A stretch of DNA of 64,000 nt from Companilactobacillus futsaii JCM 17355 (GTDB lineage Bacteria; Bacillota; Bacilli; Lactobacillales; Lactobacillaceae): the NCBI RefSeq assembly GCF_001435505.1, contig NZ_AZDO01000003.1, positions 1-64,000 of the forward strand. The letters are read 5' to 3'. The position numbers and the translations under genes were made by a program. The notes under the pieces are model-generated. The model did no database searches. It worked only from the letters and a program-made list of their open reading frames with translations, and was not told the DNA's origin. Below, one piece after another: positions 16,687 through 25,120 of this stretch (the first letter of the stretch is position 1; the number at the start of each line of letters is the position of its first letter).

Positions 16687-16720
16687 CGAGCTGGGAAAAA
16701 TAATTCTCGACTCGTTTTTT
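16687..16720 (+). terminator. Terminator after lplA
   Basis: Arms 16687-16697 and 16704-16714 pair with two adjacent mismatches and one G-U. They are followed by TTTTTT and further T-rich sequence. Confidence 0.8.
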
Positions 16721-16757
16721 ATTTTTGTTATGATTATCTTTAATAAGGGGTTAAAAG

Positions 16758-17702
16758 ATGATTAATGAAATTGTTTTAAATGATTCAATAAATCTGATCG
16801 ATGTTCATTCTACGACAAATTTAAACGATGATGATCGTATGAAACTAATTGAGGAATATCGATTGACTAACGAAGTTTTAGATTACGCCGATGATGAAAA
16901 TGAAAGAGCCCGTTTTGAATATGATGAGTTAAGTCAAACTTATCTAATCGTCTATAACATTCAAAATGAAAACGACCAAATTGAAGATTTATCACAAAGG
17001 GTCTTACCTATTTCATTAGCAATCAAAAATCAAAAATTATTTCTTTTTACTAATGATGCCACGCATTACGTCGAAGATTATATAGTTAATGCCAAGAATC
17101 ACTTGAACAAGAAATATCAAAAACAAATTTGGGAATTCATTTTCAATACTTTTGACCAAATTTCTAATGATTATAGCGATCAAATCAGTGAGATCGATTT
17201 TCAAAGAAATAAAATTCAGTCTTTGATCCGCCGTCACCGTTCGTCTGAGAACCAAATTTTAGAACTGTCTGATTTAGAAGATTTAACGACTTATTTGAAT
17301 ACTGCCATCAATGACAACTATGCTGTAGTAAAACAGTTGCAGATGGTCTCTAGTGGCAACTCTCAAGTAATCCATTTAGATAAAGTCAGTAAGGAACATT
17401 TACATGACTCGTTGGTAGAAACTGAACAACTCAAAAATCAAGTCGACTTAAGTTCTGACATTATTGACCGAATTTCTAATACCTATAATAATATTCTCAA
17501 TAATAGAACAAATACGACCATGAAGATACTAACGGTTTACACCATTATTCTCAGTATCCCCACGATCGTATCAGGTTTTTACGGTATGAACATGAAACTA
17601 CCTATTGCTGACCAAAAATGGTCTTGGATATTTTCATTGATCATTACCGTAGCTATTATTCTAATAATTCTTTGGGATTTGCATCGCAGAAACAGTCTTT
17701 AA
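16758..17702 (+). CDS. corA: CorA-family divalent-cation transporter
   Basis: 314 residues. A soluble N-terminal domain with long helices (about 130-250) precedes two C-terminal transmembrane segments at about 255-275 and 288-307. The pore motif follows the first: YGMNMKLPIADQ, containing the diagnostic GMN. CorA pentamers carry Mg2+ (or Co2+/Ni2+) inward. Several CorA paralogues are common in lactobacilli, so substrate preference is not assigned. It is a single gene, convergent with and overlapping the end of the rlmL-like gene by 4 bp, with no terminator between them. Confidence 0.9.
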   Translation: MINEIVLNDSINLIDVHSTTNLNDDDRMKLIEEYRLTNEVLDYADDENERARFEYDELSQTYLIVYNIQNENDQIEDLSQRVLPISLAIKNQKLFLFTNDATHYVEDYIVNAKNHLNKKYQKQIWEFIFNTFDQISNDYSDQISEIDFQRNKIQSLIRRHRSSENQILELSDLEDLTTYLNTAINDNYAVVKQLQMVSSGNSQVIHLDKVSKEHLHDSLVETEQLKNQVDLSSDIIDRISNTYNNILNNRTNTTMKILTVYTIILSIPTIVSGFYGMNMKLPIADQKWSWIFSLIITVAIILIILWDLHRRNSL

Positions 17703-18814
17703 TGCTTTGCCCAATATTGATAGAGGTCAGTTCTAATTGAACCATTGTATAATTTACGTTTCTTAGTTGCTTGTTGACCATAATATTTTTCAAATTCAGT
17801 ATCACTAGTCAAAATATATTTATTCCAAGTGGGAGCGGTCGCAAAGACTTCTCCCATTTCTTTATAGAGTTTACGAACATTTTCCATATCACTCATACGT
17901 TGACCATAAGGAGGATTGGTAATAATAGTTCCGTATTCCCCTTCGATCTTTAAGTCTTTAACGGCAATTTGCTTAAATTGGATATCGTGCAAAACGCCAG
18001 CATCGTGTGCATTCAATTTAGCAATATCAATCATTGAACCGTCAATATCACTGGCGAAGATATTTAAGTCAACATCTTTTTCACCAGCCTTAGCTTCTTC
18101 CTTTAAATTAGCTAAAATTTTAGGATCAAACCAATCGAAACTTTCAAATAGGAAATGACGTTGAATTCCGGGAGCAATATTTCTAGCTAAGCGAGCGGCT
18201 TCGATTGCAACCGTACCAGACCCAGTGGTTGGATCGATAAAAGGATCCTCTTCTGGATGCCAAACAGTTAAAAGGATCATCGCTGCCGCAAAGTTTTCTT
18301 TCAATGGAGCAGTGCCATGTTCAACGCGATAGCCACGTCTATACAAAGAATCTCCGGTTGTATCAAGCGTTACTTCAACCATATCTTTGTGAATTCGAGT
18401 TTCAATTTGAAATTTTGCACCAGTCTCGGGCAATCTACCACGACGCATGAAAACATCGGCCATTTTATTAACAATGGCTTTTTTAGTGATTGCTTGAATA
18501 TCTCTTTCAGAATGTAATTGAGATTTAACCGTTCGAGCTTTGATAGGAAAAGCAGCGTTCAAAGGTAGCCAATTATCCCAATCAATTGCGTAAACCTTAT
18601 CGAATAGTTCTTCAAATGTCACTGCTTTAAAACTATCGATCAAGATTTTGATTCTATCAGCACTGCGTAACCAAAGATTAGCCCTAGCAATATCTTCATA
18701 TTCACCATCAAAATAGACCTTACCGTTCTCAGTCTTTGTATCGTATCCCAAATTTTGTAATTCTCTTGCGGTTACAGATTCAAAGCCGCTTGACATAGTC
18801 GCAATTAATTTCAT
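17699..18814 (-). CDS. RlmL/YpsC-type 23S rRNA guanine-N2 methyltransferase
   Basis: 371 residues from ATG at 18814, which has AGAGGGGC upstream; the frame stays open further, but that part lies in the RNase P RNA terminator region. A ferredoxin-like/THUMP region spans about 1-160 (MSSGFESVTARELQNLGY). A class I methyltransferase domain follows, with FIDPTTGSGTVAIEAA, NIFASDIDGSMID and the amino-methylation motif TNPPYGQRM. Homologues (YpsC in Bacillus, the N-terminal half of E. coli RlmL) make m2G2445 in 23S rRNA; the site here is inferred. It is close to gpsB and ypsA, as in other Firmicutes. Confidence 0.9.
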   Translation of the reverse strand: MKLIATMSSGFESVTARELQNLGYDTKTENGKVYFDGEYEDIARANLWLRSADRIKILIDSFKAVTFEELFDKVYAIDWDNWLPLNAAFPIKARTVKSQLHSERDIQAITKKAIVNKMADVFMRRGRLPETGAKFQIETRIHKDMVEVTLDTTGDSLYRRGYRVEHGTAPLKENFAAAMILLTVWHPEEDPFIDPTTGSGTVAIEAARLARNIAPGIQRHFLFESFDWFDPKILANLKEEAKAGEKDVDLNIFASDIDGSMIDIAKLNAHDAGVLHDIQFKQIAVKDLKIEGEYGTIITNPPYGQRMSDMENVRKLYKEMGEVFATAPTWNKYILTSDTEFEKYYGQQATKKRKLYNGSIRTDLYQYWAKH

Positions 18815-18851
18815 ATTGCCCCTCTTGTTATTATTATTTAATTTTTTGTAT

Positions 18852-18875
18852 AAAAAAAGGACGAACAAGTCGTCC
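18852..18875 (-). terminator. Terminator of rnpB
   Basis: Stem GGACGA (18859-18864) with TCGTCC (18870-18875) and a 5-nt loop, followed on the minus strand by seven T. It sits just past the conserved 3' end of the RNase P RNA. Confidence 0.88.
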
Positions 18876-18879
18876 CTCT

Positions 18880-19260
18880 GCCTCGATAAACTCCTATAGG
18901 CCACGTTCTGTTCATGTATTAGGTTGGCAAACCTAATACAGTTAGTAATCATCTATCTACAATTAAGCCTTCACAGTAGATTCATTTCTCGTTATGAAGC
19001 GCCCCTACCAAAGTTTGGGTTGCCCGCTTGCGGGGTTTACCTCGTTCCAGTACTGCAATTTCTCACAGTAATACGTCTCTGTGGCACTTTCAAGCTATTA
19101 ACACATAGTCTCACTGACCTTAGTGCTTTCGCTGCCGTTACCCGAAGGTACCTTGGCTTATTGGGCCAAGCACAAACACTGCAAACATCTCAGTTCGCGC
19201 GGGCGTGGACCTTCCTCAGCCTAGATAACTAGACCGCGATTACTCGTAATTTACCGACTT
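18880..19260 (-). ncRNA. rnpB: RNase P RNA, Bacillus type (class B)
   Basis: Read on the minus strand, the segment carries the conserved blocks of bacterial RNase P RNA: GAGGAAGGTCCACGCCCGC near the 5' end, CTTGAAAGTGCCAC, GGTAAACCCCGC and AACCCAAACTTTGGTAGGGG (a B-type feature), TAGATAGATGATTAC, and ACAGAACGTGGCC near the 3' end. Length is about 380 nt. It is the catalytic RNA that matures tRNA 5' ends with the RnpA protein. Exact ends are approximate: the 5' end follows the promoter at 19265-19292 and the 3' end precedes the terminator at 18852-18875. The position between gpsB and an rlmL-like gene is conserved in Firmicutes. Confidence 0.95.
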
Positions 19261-19264
19261 GAAC

Positions 19265-19292
19265 AGTATACACTAAATTCAATTAAATTCAA
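19265..19292 (-). promoter_or_regulatory. rnpB promoter
   Basis: On the minus strand TTGAAT (19292-19287) and TATACT (19270-19265) are separated by 16 bp. The start would fall at about 19258-19260, right before the conserved 5' stem of the RNase P RNA. Confidence 0.7.
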
Positions 19293-19299
19293 ACCCGAT

Positions 19300-19333
19300 A
19301 TTACTGATAACCTATAAAAAACTTATCAGTAAT
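19300..19333. terminator. Inverted repeat after gpsB
   Basis: Perfect 11-bp arms at 19300-19310 and 19323-19333 with a 12-nt loop, reaching into the gpsB stop codon. No T-run follows on the minus strand, so it may terminate poorly or protect the 3' end. It also separates gpsB from the rnpB promoter. Confidence 0.55.
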
Positions 19334-19980
19334 TAAAATTGATTGAAGTTATTGTTATTATTCATATTTCCATTAAAATTATTCTGTCCAGAATTTGGAT
19401 TGTTCATTGGACGATTACTTTGGAAATTATTATTAGCATTAGGATTATTAAAATTATTATTCATAGGACGATTCATTCTAGGATTGATTTCTTGATGACC
19501 ACTCTCGACTCCATTGTGATTCATATTGTTAGGTACGACTGCTGATGCAAATTGCTTAGTTTCGTGATTTTCATCAGGCAAACCATTGCTGAAGTCATGG
19601 CCAAAGACACGCTTTTCAAGATTAGAGATACGTCTCAAAATATCATAATTAGTTGAAGCTTCAGCAGTAGAGCTCTTTGGTTGAGGTCTCATTCGATTAT
19701 TTTGTGGACGTTGTTGAAAATTTTGATTAGGATTATTATTTCCTGGACCAGCATTACGTGCTTGCATTAAACGATCATTTTCACTCTTAAGTTGATCGAT
19801 TTCGTTAGCAAATGTTTCGTAATCTTTAATAATTCCATCTAAAAATTGGTCGACTTCTGTTGGATCATAACCACGCATTTTAGTTTTGAATTCTTTTTGG
19901 AGAATATCGTTTGGTTGATAATTTAATGAAAGATCATTATTATTATTTGTTTGTGGATTCATTCCATTCATATTATTCAT
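19333..19980 (-). CDS. gpsB: GpsB cell-division/cell-wall regulator with Asn-rich tail
   Basis: 215 residues against about 100-115 in most relatives. The DivIVA-type N-terminus is clear: YQPNDILQKEFKTKMRGYDP, TEVDQFLDGIIKDYETF and a coiled coil to about residue 75. The conserved C-terminal hexamerisation helix is NYDILRRISNLEKRVFG at about 110-126. A further 90 residues, very rich in Asn, Pro and Met (NRPMNNNFNNPNANNNFQ), follow. There is also an N-terminal MNNMNGMNPQTNNNND extension before the usual start. GpsB couples penicillin-binding proteins to division and growth. A class A PBP lies 1.3 kb away. The Asn-rich extensions are the oddity. Confidence 0.9.
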   Translation of the reverse strand: MNNMNGMNPQTNNNNDLSLNYQPNDILQKEFKTKMRGYDPTEVDQFLDGIIKDYETFANEIDQLKSENDRLMQARNAGPGNNNPNQNFQQRPQNNRMRPQPKSSTAEASTNYDILRRISNLEKRVFGHDFSNGLPDENHETKQFASAVVPNNMNHNGVESGHQEINPRMNRPMNNNFNNPNANNNFQSNRPMNNPNSGQNNFNGNMNNNNNFNQF

Positions 19981-20023
19981 TTAAAACACCCCAGTGTTAA
20001 TTATTGTCAATTTATCTTATAAC

Positions 20024-20575
20024 CTAACTATCATATAACATATTAGCAAAGTCCTGCATAGAATCAAAATCAATTAGTTCTAACTGATAATCGATTCCAC
20101 GATCCTGATAAGCTTTGATAGCCTCATAATCATATTTTGGTTTGCCACCGCTATCTGGATCATAAAAAATCAAAGCACCATCAGTATGTTTGAGCATAAA
20201 TTCTTGCCATACTCTCAATTGTCTAGGATTATGATAACTCATATCGGAGACTTTATTGACATAGTCTGCATTTCTTAAAAAAACATTTAACAATAGCTGT
20301 TTTTTCTCATTCCACTGACTGCCAAATTCTGAAAACGGTAGCATTACTGCATGTCTAATATTATAGCCCTTTTTCTTCACTTCTTGCACGGCTTTTCCAA
20401 CTATTTGCTCCGTACCTAGTTGAGCTCCAGTGATGACCCATTCCATCCCGTCTTCAGCGTAATCTGTAATTCTTTGACTAAAAAAGTCTTGAATTACTTT
20501 GGCTTTTGGGTCATCATCTTTAAAAATACCTAATTCGTAAGAACGGTATCCAGTGATCCATAGATTTTTAATCAT
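20024..20575 (-). CDS. ypsA: YpsA/DUF1273 SLOG-family protein
   Basis: 183 residues from ATG at 20575, which has GGGAGGA upstream. MIKNLWITGYRSYELGIF and WVITGAQLGTEQIVG form the Rossmann-like nucleotide-binding SLOG fold shared with DprA and TIGR00725 proteins. DNPRQLRVWQEFML-type and GALIFYDPDSGGKPKY segments follow. In Bacillus and Staphylococcus YpsA influences cell division, and the gene lies beside gpsB as here. The ligand is unknown. It is divergent from recU with short spacing. Confidence 0.88.
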   Translation of the reverse strand: MIKNLWITGYRSYELGIFKDDDPKAKVIQDFFSQRITDYAEDGMEWVITGAQLGTEQIVGKAVQEVKKKGYNIRHAVMLPFSEFGSQWNEKKQLLLNVFLRNADYVNKVSDMSYHNPRQLRVWQEFMLKHTDGALIFYDPDSGGKPKYDYEAIKAYQDRGIDYQLELIDFDSMQDFANMLYDS

Positions 20576-20611
20576 AAAGAATCCTCCCAATAATTATTAT
20601 TTTTACCATCA

Positions 20612-20620
20612 TGGTATAAT
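20612..20620 (+). promoter_or_regulatory. Extended -10 of the recU-pbp1A operon
   Basis: TGG-TATAAT at 20612-20620, 23 bp before the recU start codon, with no good -35. Transcription would begin about 7 bp downstream, leaving a leader barely longer than the AGGAG ribosome site. Confidence 0.5.
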
Positions 20621-20642
20621 TTGCAGAGTAGGAGTTGATATT

Positions 20643-21272
20643 TTGAAAATAAACTACCCTGACGGTCGTGTTTTCCACAATAATCGTCCGTCAAGACCTT
20701 CTTTAAATACTAGTGCCAAGAAGAAACTCATTTTTGGTGATCGTGGTATGACCCTTGAAGAAGAGATTAATGAAAGCAACAAGTATTACCGTAGTCACGA
20801 TATTGCCGTGGTTTACAAAAAACCTACGCCAATACAAATTGTCAAGGTCGATTATCCAAAGCGAAGTAAAGCTGTTATTAGAGAAGCTTACTTTCGACAG
20901 GCTTCTACGACTGATTACAATGGCGTATACAATGGCTACTATGTTGATTTTGAGGCTAAGGAAACTAAAAATAAAAATACTTTTCCTTTAAAAAACTTTC
21001 ATCAACATCAAATTGATCATCTTAGAATGTGTCAAAAACAAGGTGGCATCTGTTTTGTTATTATAAAATACGTAACTTTAAAACGCTATTTTGTAATGCC
21101 AGCGGATGACCTCTTTGTTCATTGGGATGCCCAAAGGCATGATGGTGCTAAATCCATTCAGCTTAAGGATATCGTTGATTGTTCAATTGAGATCAAAGCT
21201 AATTATGATCCTACTTTACCTTATATTGATGCTATACAACAATTGATAGAAAGTGGGAAGGAGAAAGAATGA
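20643..21272 (+). CDS. recU: RecU Holliday-junction resolvase
   Basis: 209 residues from a TTG start at 20643, chosen because AGGAG lies 8 nt upstream and KINYPDGRVFHNN is the normal N-terminus; the frame is open further upstream without a matching ribosome site. The RecU core is visible: LIFGDRGMTLEEEINESN (with the DNA-threading stalk next to it), IVKVDYPKR, YNGVYNGYYVDFEAKETKN (Asp-Glu-x-Lys catalytic set) and FPLKNFHQHQIDHL. It cleaves Holliday junctions during recombination and chromosome segregation. Its stop overlaps the pbp1A start (ATGA), the classical recU-ponA pair of Firmicutes. Confidence 0.93.
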   Translation: MKINYPDGRVFHNNRPSRPSLNTSAKKKLIFGDRGMTLEEEINESNKYYRSHDIAVVYKKPTPIQIVKVDYPKRSKAVIREAYFRQASTTDYNGVYNGYYVDFEAKETKNKNTFPLKNFHQHQIDHLRMCQKQGGICFVIIKYVTLKRYFVMPADDLFVHWDAQRHDGAKSIQLKDIVDCSIEIKANYDPTLPYIDAIQQLIESGKEKE

Positions 21273-23734
21273 AAAAAAATACCAGTATATTGACTTTCAA
21301 AAATATTCTCAAATGGTTTTTAGCCATTGTTGCCGTATTGGCAGGAATATTTTTGTTCATCTTTGTTTACTACGCTTTTAGTGCACCGTCTATTAGTCAG
21401 GAAAACTTACAAAGCGGTGGATCTTCAACGATTGTTGACTCAACCGGTAAACAAATCGCTTCACTTGGGGACAATAAGAGAAATTATGTGACCATCGATA
21501 AAGTACCACAACAGATGGAAGATGCCGTAATTTCAATTGAGGATAAGAATTTTTACAATGAACCACTTGGAATCGATCCTGTAAGAATTGCTAAATCAGC
21601 TTTTAACAATATTACTAAAGGGACTCTCCAAGGTGGAAGTACCTTAACGCAACAATTAGTAAAATTAACAGTCTTCTCTACCGATACTAAAGATCAAACT
21701 TTTAAACGAAAAATGCAAGAGGCTTGGCTGGCGATGCGTGTTAGTCAAAAATTCTCTAAGCAGCAGATCCTAGAATTTTACGTTAATAAAGTTTATTTGA
21801 ACAATGGTATCTATGGGATTGAAACTGGGGCCAAGTACTATTATGGCAAGTCATTGAATAAGTTGAGCTTGGCTCAAATGGCAATGTTAGCTGGCTTACC
21901 TAATGCACCAAGTAATTATGATCCATACACCCACCCTACTCAATCTAAGCAACGTCGTGATTTAGTTATTAAAGCTATGTACAATAACAATAAAATTACT
22001 AAATCACAGGCTCAAGAAGCTATCAATACACCAATTTCTGATGGCCTCTTGCCTTACAAGAAGGTTTCAAACAGTAACAATACTAAACGAATAATTGCTG
22101 ATCCATACATTAAAGAAGCAATTTCAGAAGTTAAGAAAAAAGGATTTGATCCATATCGTGATAATCTAAAAATTACTATCAATATGGACTATGGCGCTCA
22201 AAAACGTCTTTACAATATCGTTAACTCATCTAGTTACGTTCAATTCCCTGATTCAAAAATGCAAGTTGGTGCTTCGATCGTTAACCCTAATAACGGTAAG
22301 GTCGTAGCAATGATTGGTGGAAGAAATCTAGGAAATGTACAATTTGGGCTCAACCGAGCTGTACAAACTACTCGTAGTAATGGTTCAACGATGAAACCTA
22401 TTTTGGATTATGCTCCAGCTATCGAAAATCTTAATTGGTCAACTTATCATCAATTAGAAGATACTGAATATACTTATCCTGGAACCAATATCCAACTAAA
22501 GGATTGGGATGAAGAATATCAAGGTCAAATGAGTTTGAGAAAGGCTTTGGTCAATTCTAGAAATGTCCCTGCTATCAGAACTTTGTCAGCAGTAGGATTA
22601 TCCAATGCGATTGATTTTGCTAAAGGTTTAGGAATTGATTCAATCAAAGAAAGCGATGGCTTATCAGTTGGTATTGGTGGTTCAGTTTCATCACTTCAAG
22701 GAGCTTCTGCTTATGCAGCATTTTCGAATGGTGGAACATACTACAAACCATATTATGTTTCTAAAATTGAAACAGCTGACGGGATGGTTCATAACTATAG
22801 TAAGTCTGGTAAACGTGCAATGAAGGATTCAACGGCTTACATGATTACTGATGTCTTAAAGGGCGTTCCTTCAAGTTATGCCACTTATGCTAACATTTCT
22901 GGATTACATCAAGCCGGTAAAACTGGTACTACTAACTATTCTTCTGATGCAATCGCTGCTAACTCATTGTTAAATGGTAAAGCAAAAGATTCTTGGTACA
23001 ATGGTTACACTAGAAACTACTCAATGAGTGTTTGGACCGGTTATGATTCCGAAAATCAAAACGGAATTTCTTCAACTTATCAAAGTGTTGCTGGTAAGAT
23101 TTATAAAGCCGAGATGAGTTATTTGGCTAAACAAACTGACAGCAATCCTAATTGGAAGAAACCTAGTTCCGTCGTTTCTATGATGATCAAGAACAACGGT
23201 TCAACTACACCAACAGTTGCCTCACCTAGTTCGAGTTCATCCACTTATACTAAAGAATTGTTTGTTAAAGGTCATGCGCCTTCCAATCCATACAAGGATT
23301 CCGATTACACTTCAAGTAGTGCTTCTAGCTCAAGTAGTAATCAAGTAACTTCAAACAACCATTCAAGCAGTTCTTCTGAATCTAGTGATGAGGAAAATGA
23401 TACAGGTACTGATGGTCGTGTAGAAATTACTGGTTCTGATGCGGATAATAATGAAAATAGTGATTCCAATGGCAGTTCAAATTCGACTGGGAATACTAAT
23501 AACAGTACTAATAGTAATGGCAACACTACTGATAACAATAATTCTTCGAATACTGGTAATTCCAATGGTGGAACTACTGGCGGCACAACTGGCAATAATA
23601 GTGGTTCAACTGATTCCAACGGTGGAACCACTGGTGGCACGACTGGCAATACCGGTGGTGGTACAACCAATAGTGGCGCTACGACTAACAATGGTGCTAC
23701 AACTAACAGTTCTGCAGACAATAACGCACAATAA
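21269..23734 (+). CDS. pbp1A: Class A penicillin-binding protein (PBP1A/PonA)
   Basis: 821 residues. A cytoplasmic start and one membrane anchor (about 14-36) precede the glycosyltransferase domain (GT51; EDKNFYNEPLGIDPVRIA, GGSTLTQQLVKL, KILEFYVNKVYL-type motif) at about 60-240. The transpeptidase domain at about 310-620 has SNGSTMKP (the SxxK serine), SRN and KTGTT. From about 640 the tail is almost only Ser, Asn, Thr, Gly and Asp, with repeated GGTTGGTTGN-type units. The enzyme polymerises and cross-links peptidoglycan. It is translationally coupled to recU by a 4-bp overlap, and a bidirectional terminator follows. The low-complexity tail is outside the membrane and is a candidate for glycosylation or wall interaction (inference). 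Confidence 0.93.
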   Translation: MKKNTSILTFKNILKWFLAIVAVLAGIFLFIFVYYAFSAPSISQENLQSGGSSTIVDSTGKQIASLGDNKRNYVTIDKVPQQMEDAVISIEDKNFYNEPLGIDPVRIAKSAFNNITKGTLQGGSTLTQQLVKLTVFSTDTKDQTFKRKMQEAWLAMRVSQKFSKQQILEFYVNKVYLNNGIYGIETGAKYYYGKSLNKLSLAQMAMLAGLPNAPSNYDPYTHPTQSKQRRDLVIKAMYNNNKITKSQAQEAINTPISDGLLPYKKVSNSNNTKRIIADPYIKEAISEVKKKGFDPYRDNLKITINMDYGAQKRLYNIVNSSSYVQFPDSKMQVGASIVNPNNGKVVAMIGGRNLGNVQFGLNRAVQTTRSNGSTMKPILDYAPAIENLNWSTYHQLEDTEYTYPGTNIQLKDWDEEYQGQMSLRKALVNSRNVPAIRTLSAVGLSNAIDFAKGLGIDSIKESDGLSVGIGGSVSSLQGASAYAAFSNGGTYYKPYYVSKIETADGMVHNYSKSGKRAMKDSTAYMITDVLKGVPSSYATYANISGLHQAGKTGTTNYSSDAIAANSLLNGKAKDSWYNGYTRNYSMSVWTGYDSENQNGISSTYQSVAGKIYKAEMSYLAKQTDSNPNWKKPSSVVSMMIKNNGSTTPTVASPSSSSSTYTKELFVKGHAPSNPYKDSDYTSSSASSSSSNQVTSNNHSSSSSESSDEENDTGTDGRVEITGSDADNNENSDSNGSSNSTGNTNNSTNSNGNTTDNNNSSNTGNSNGGTTGGTTGNNSGSTDSNGGTTGGTTGNTGGGTTNSGATTNNGATTNSSADNNAQ

Positions 23735-23737
23735 ATA

Positions 23738-23778
23738 AAAAAGGTTCAAGACAGATTTTTTCTGTTTTGAACCTTTTT
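23738..23778. terminator. Bidirectional terminator, pbp1A / nth
   Basis: Arms 23738-23755 and 23761-23778 pair over 18 bp with one mismatch, loop TTTTT, and A- and T-runs at the base. Confidence 0.9.
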
Positions 23779-23781
23779 ATT

Positions 23782-24438
23782 TTATTTTTGAGGTAGTCCC
23801 TCATTTTCCTCATTTAATTTGTCACAAGTAATAATCAGCTGATTAGTTTCCTTAGTTGGATCCAGTTTCATTGAGTATTTCCGTCCATACTCAATCATCG
23901 TATGATGCGCACGGTGAAGTTCTTCGGGTTTTAAAACACTCACAATCTTCTTTTCAACTTGCAAAGGATTAGCTTTTTGATCTACAAAATTCAATCGTTT
24001 TGAAATAGCTGAAACATGTGTATCCACAGCGAAGGTCGATTGATTGAAAACATCACTTAAAACTACGTTGGCTGTTTTTCTACCTGCACCAGGAAGTGCC
24101 ATGATACCCTTCCTAGTTTCGGGGACAACATCGTTTAATTCCTCATGGACTATACGTGCCGTTTTAATGATGTTTTTTGCTTTATTATGGAATAGGCCCA
24201 CGCTTTTGATAATTTGCTCTACGTCTTCTATATTAGCGTTCATGAGGTCTTTTGGTTCTGGGTACTTAGCAAACAAAATCGGTGTGACCTTGTTGACGGA
24301 CACATCAGTTGCTTGTGCACTCAAAATAACCGACACTAAATATTGAAATGGCGTTCTTGAATCTAGTGACGGACCAACCGGTCCAATATCTTCTTCCATC
24401 TGGTGAATAGCCCAGACGATTTGTTCATCTTTTAACAT
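23782..24438 (-). CDS. nth: Endonuclease III (Nth) lacking the iron-sulfur cluster
   Basis: 218 residues. The HhH-GPD core is intact: LPGAGRKTANVVLSDVF with catalytic Lys121, and FAVDTHVSAISKRL with Asp139. It removes oxidised pyrimidines and cuts the abasic site. The C-terminal C-x6-C-x2-C-x5-C loop that holds a [4Fe-4S] cluster in most Nth proteins is replaced: after IEYGRKYSM comes KLDPTKETNQLIITCD, with a single Cys in the whole protein. It shares a TAATG junction with dnaD, the order dnaD-nth being conserved in Firmicutes. Confidence 0.9.
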   Translation of the reverse strand: MLKDEQIVWAIHQMEEDIGPVGPSLDSRTPFQYLVSVILSAQATDVSVNKVTPILFAKYPEPKDLMNANIEDVEQIIKSVGLFHNKAKNIIKTARIVHEELNDVVPETRKGIMALPGAGRKTANVVLSDVFNQSTFAVDTHVSAISKRLNFVDQKANPLQVEKKIVSVLKPEELHRAHHTMIEYGRKYSMKLDPTKETNQLIITCDKLNEENEGLPQK

Positions 24439-25061
24439 TAATATCCCAGCTTCTTTCGTCGTTCTTGGAGTTGTTCTGCTGTCTTAATATTACTCTTTTC
24501 CCAGCTAATTAAAATCCGATCCATGTACTTTAATGAATAGGCTTGATTTAAAACAGCTTCTTTCAATGCTAGATCAATCAATTCAATACTGTAATGATCG
24601 TCATCGATCCACTGGTGAATTTGTTCCTGCTCAATTGGTGAAATTGGACGACCAAACTCCACTTCGATTTTTTTGAACAATTCTTCAGTATCTGACATCA
24701 ATTTGTCTTGTTTATTAGCCAGTTTTTCTTGTTCCAAAAGATTCTTCAATCGATAAAAAATTGGTGTCAAAGAATAAATATCTCGTTGTTGATGATGGTC
24801 GACTACGGTTTTTAATTCAATAATACCCAACTTTATTAATCCTTGAATGATCGTATAGATTGAAGCTTCGTCCATTCCAGTATCCTTAGCTAAATCTTGA
24901 GCCATTGGAAAAGTATTACCTTTTTGAGCATACATTGATAGAGCCAAATAAACAACGAGATCACGCTCTGTCATACCCAATTTATGAAAATTTTTAATTA
25001 TTAAATTGTTGATAGTCGTACTGCCACTGTCGACAAACGAGTTGAATAAATCATCATTCAT
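24438..25061 (-). CDS. dnaD: DnaD replication-initiation protein
   Basis: 207 residues. The N-terminal winged-helix domain (about 1-100: LGMTERDLVVYLALSMY, DLAKDTGMDEASIYTIIQGL) mediates oligomerisation. The C-terminal DnaD/DnaB2 domain (about 125-195: FGRPISPIEQEQIHQWIDDD, YMDRILISWEKSNI) contains the YxxxILxxW motif used for DNA binding. It helps load the replicative helicase at oriC and at restart sites. It is coupled to nth by a 1-bp overlap. A terminator of the ypmB gene lies upstream, so it likely has its own promoter, which I could not place. Confidence 0.92.
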   Translation of the reverse strand: MNDDLFNSFVDSGSTTINNLIIKNFHKLGMTERDLVVYLALSMYAQKGNTFPMAQDLAKDTGMDEASIYTIIQGLIKLGIIELKTVVDHHQQRDIYSLTPIFYRLKNLLEQEKLANKQDKLMSDTEELFKKIEVEFGRPISPIEQEQIHQWIDDDHYSIELIDLALKEAVLNQAYSLKYMDRILISWEKSNIKTAEQLQERRKKLGY

Positions 25062-25086
25062 ATAAATTACTCCAATACATAAAAAA

Positions 25087-25110
25087 AGCCCGAGAAGACG
25101 ATCTCGACTT
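25087..25110 (-). terminator. Terminator after ypmB
   Basis: On the minus strand an imperfect stem (CGAG/CTCG core, extended past a bulge) is followed by seven T. Confidence 0.6.
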
Positions 25111-25120
25111 TTTTTGTTTT

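Noticed and set aside
18815-18952. 46 extra N-terminal codons on the rlmL-like gene
   Set aside because: They overlap the RNase P RNA and its terminator, and the family start MKLIATMSSGFESV has a good ribosome site at 18814.
18924-19232. 102-codon plus-strand frame
   Set aside because: It is the complement of the conserved RNase P RNA, not a coding gene.
20553-20642. Upstream extension of recU to an ATG at 20553
   Set aside because: It would place the start inside the divergent ypsA gene and before the -10 element; the TTG at 20643 has a well-spaced AGGAG.
23341-23738. 126- and 99-codon frames over the end of the PBP gene
   Set aside because: They are low-complexity shadows of the Ser/Asn/Thr/Gly repeat tail of PBP1A.
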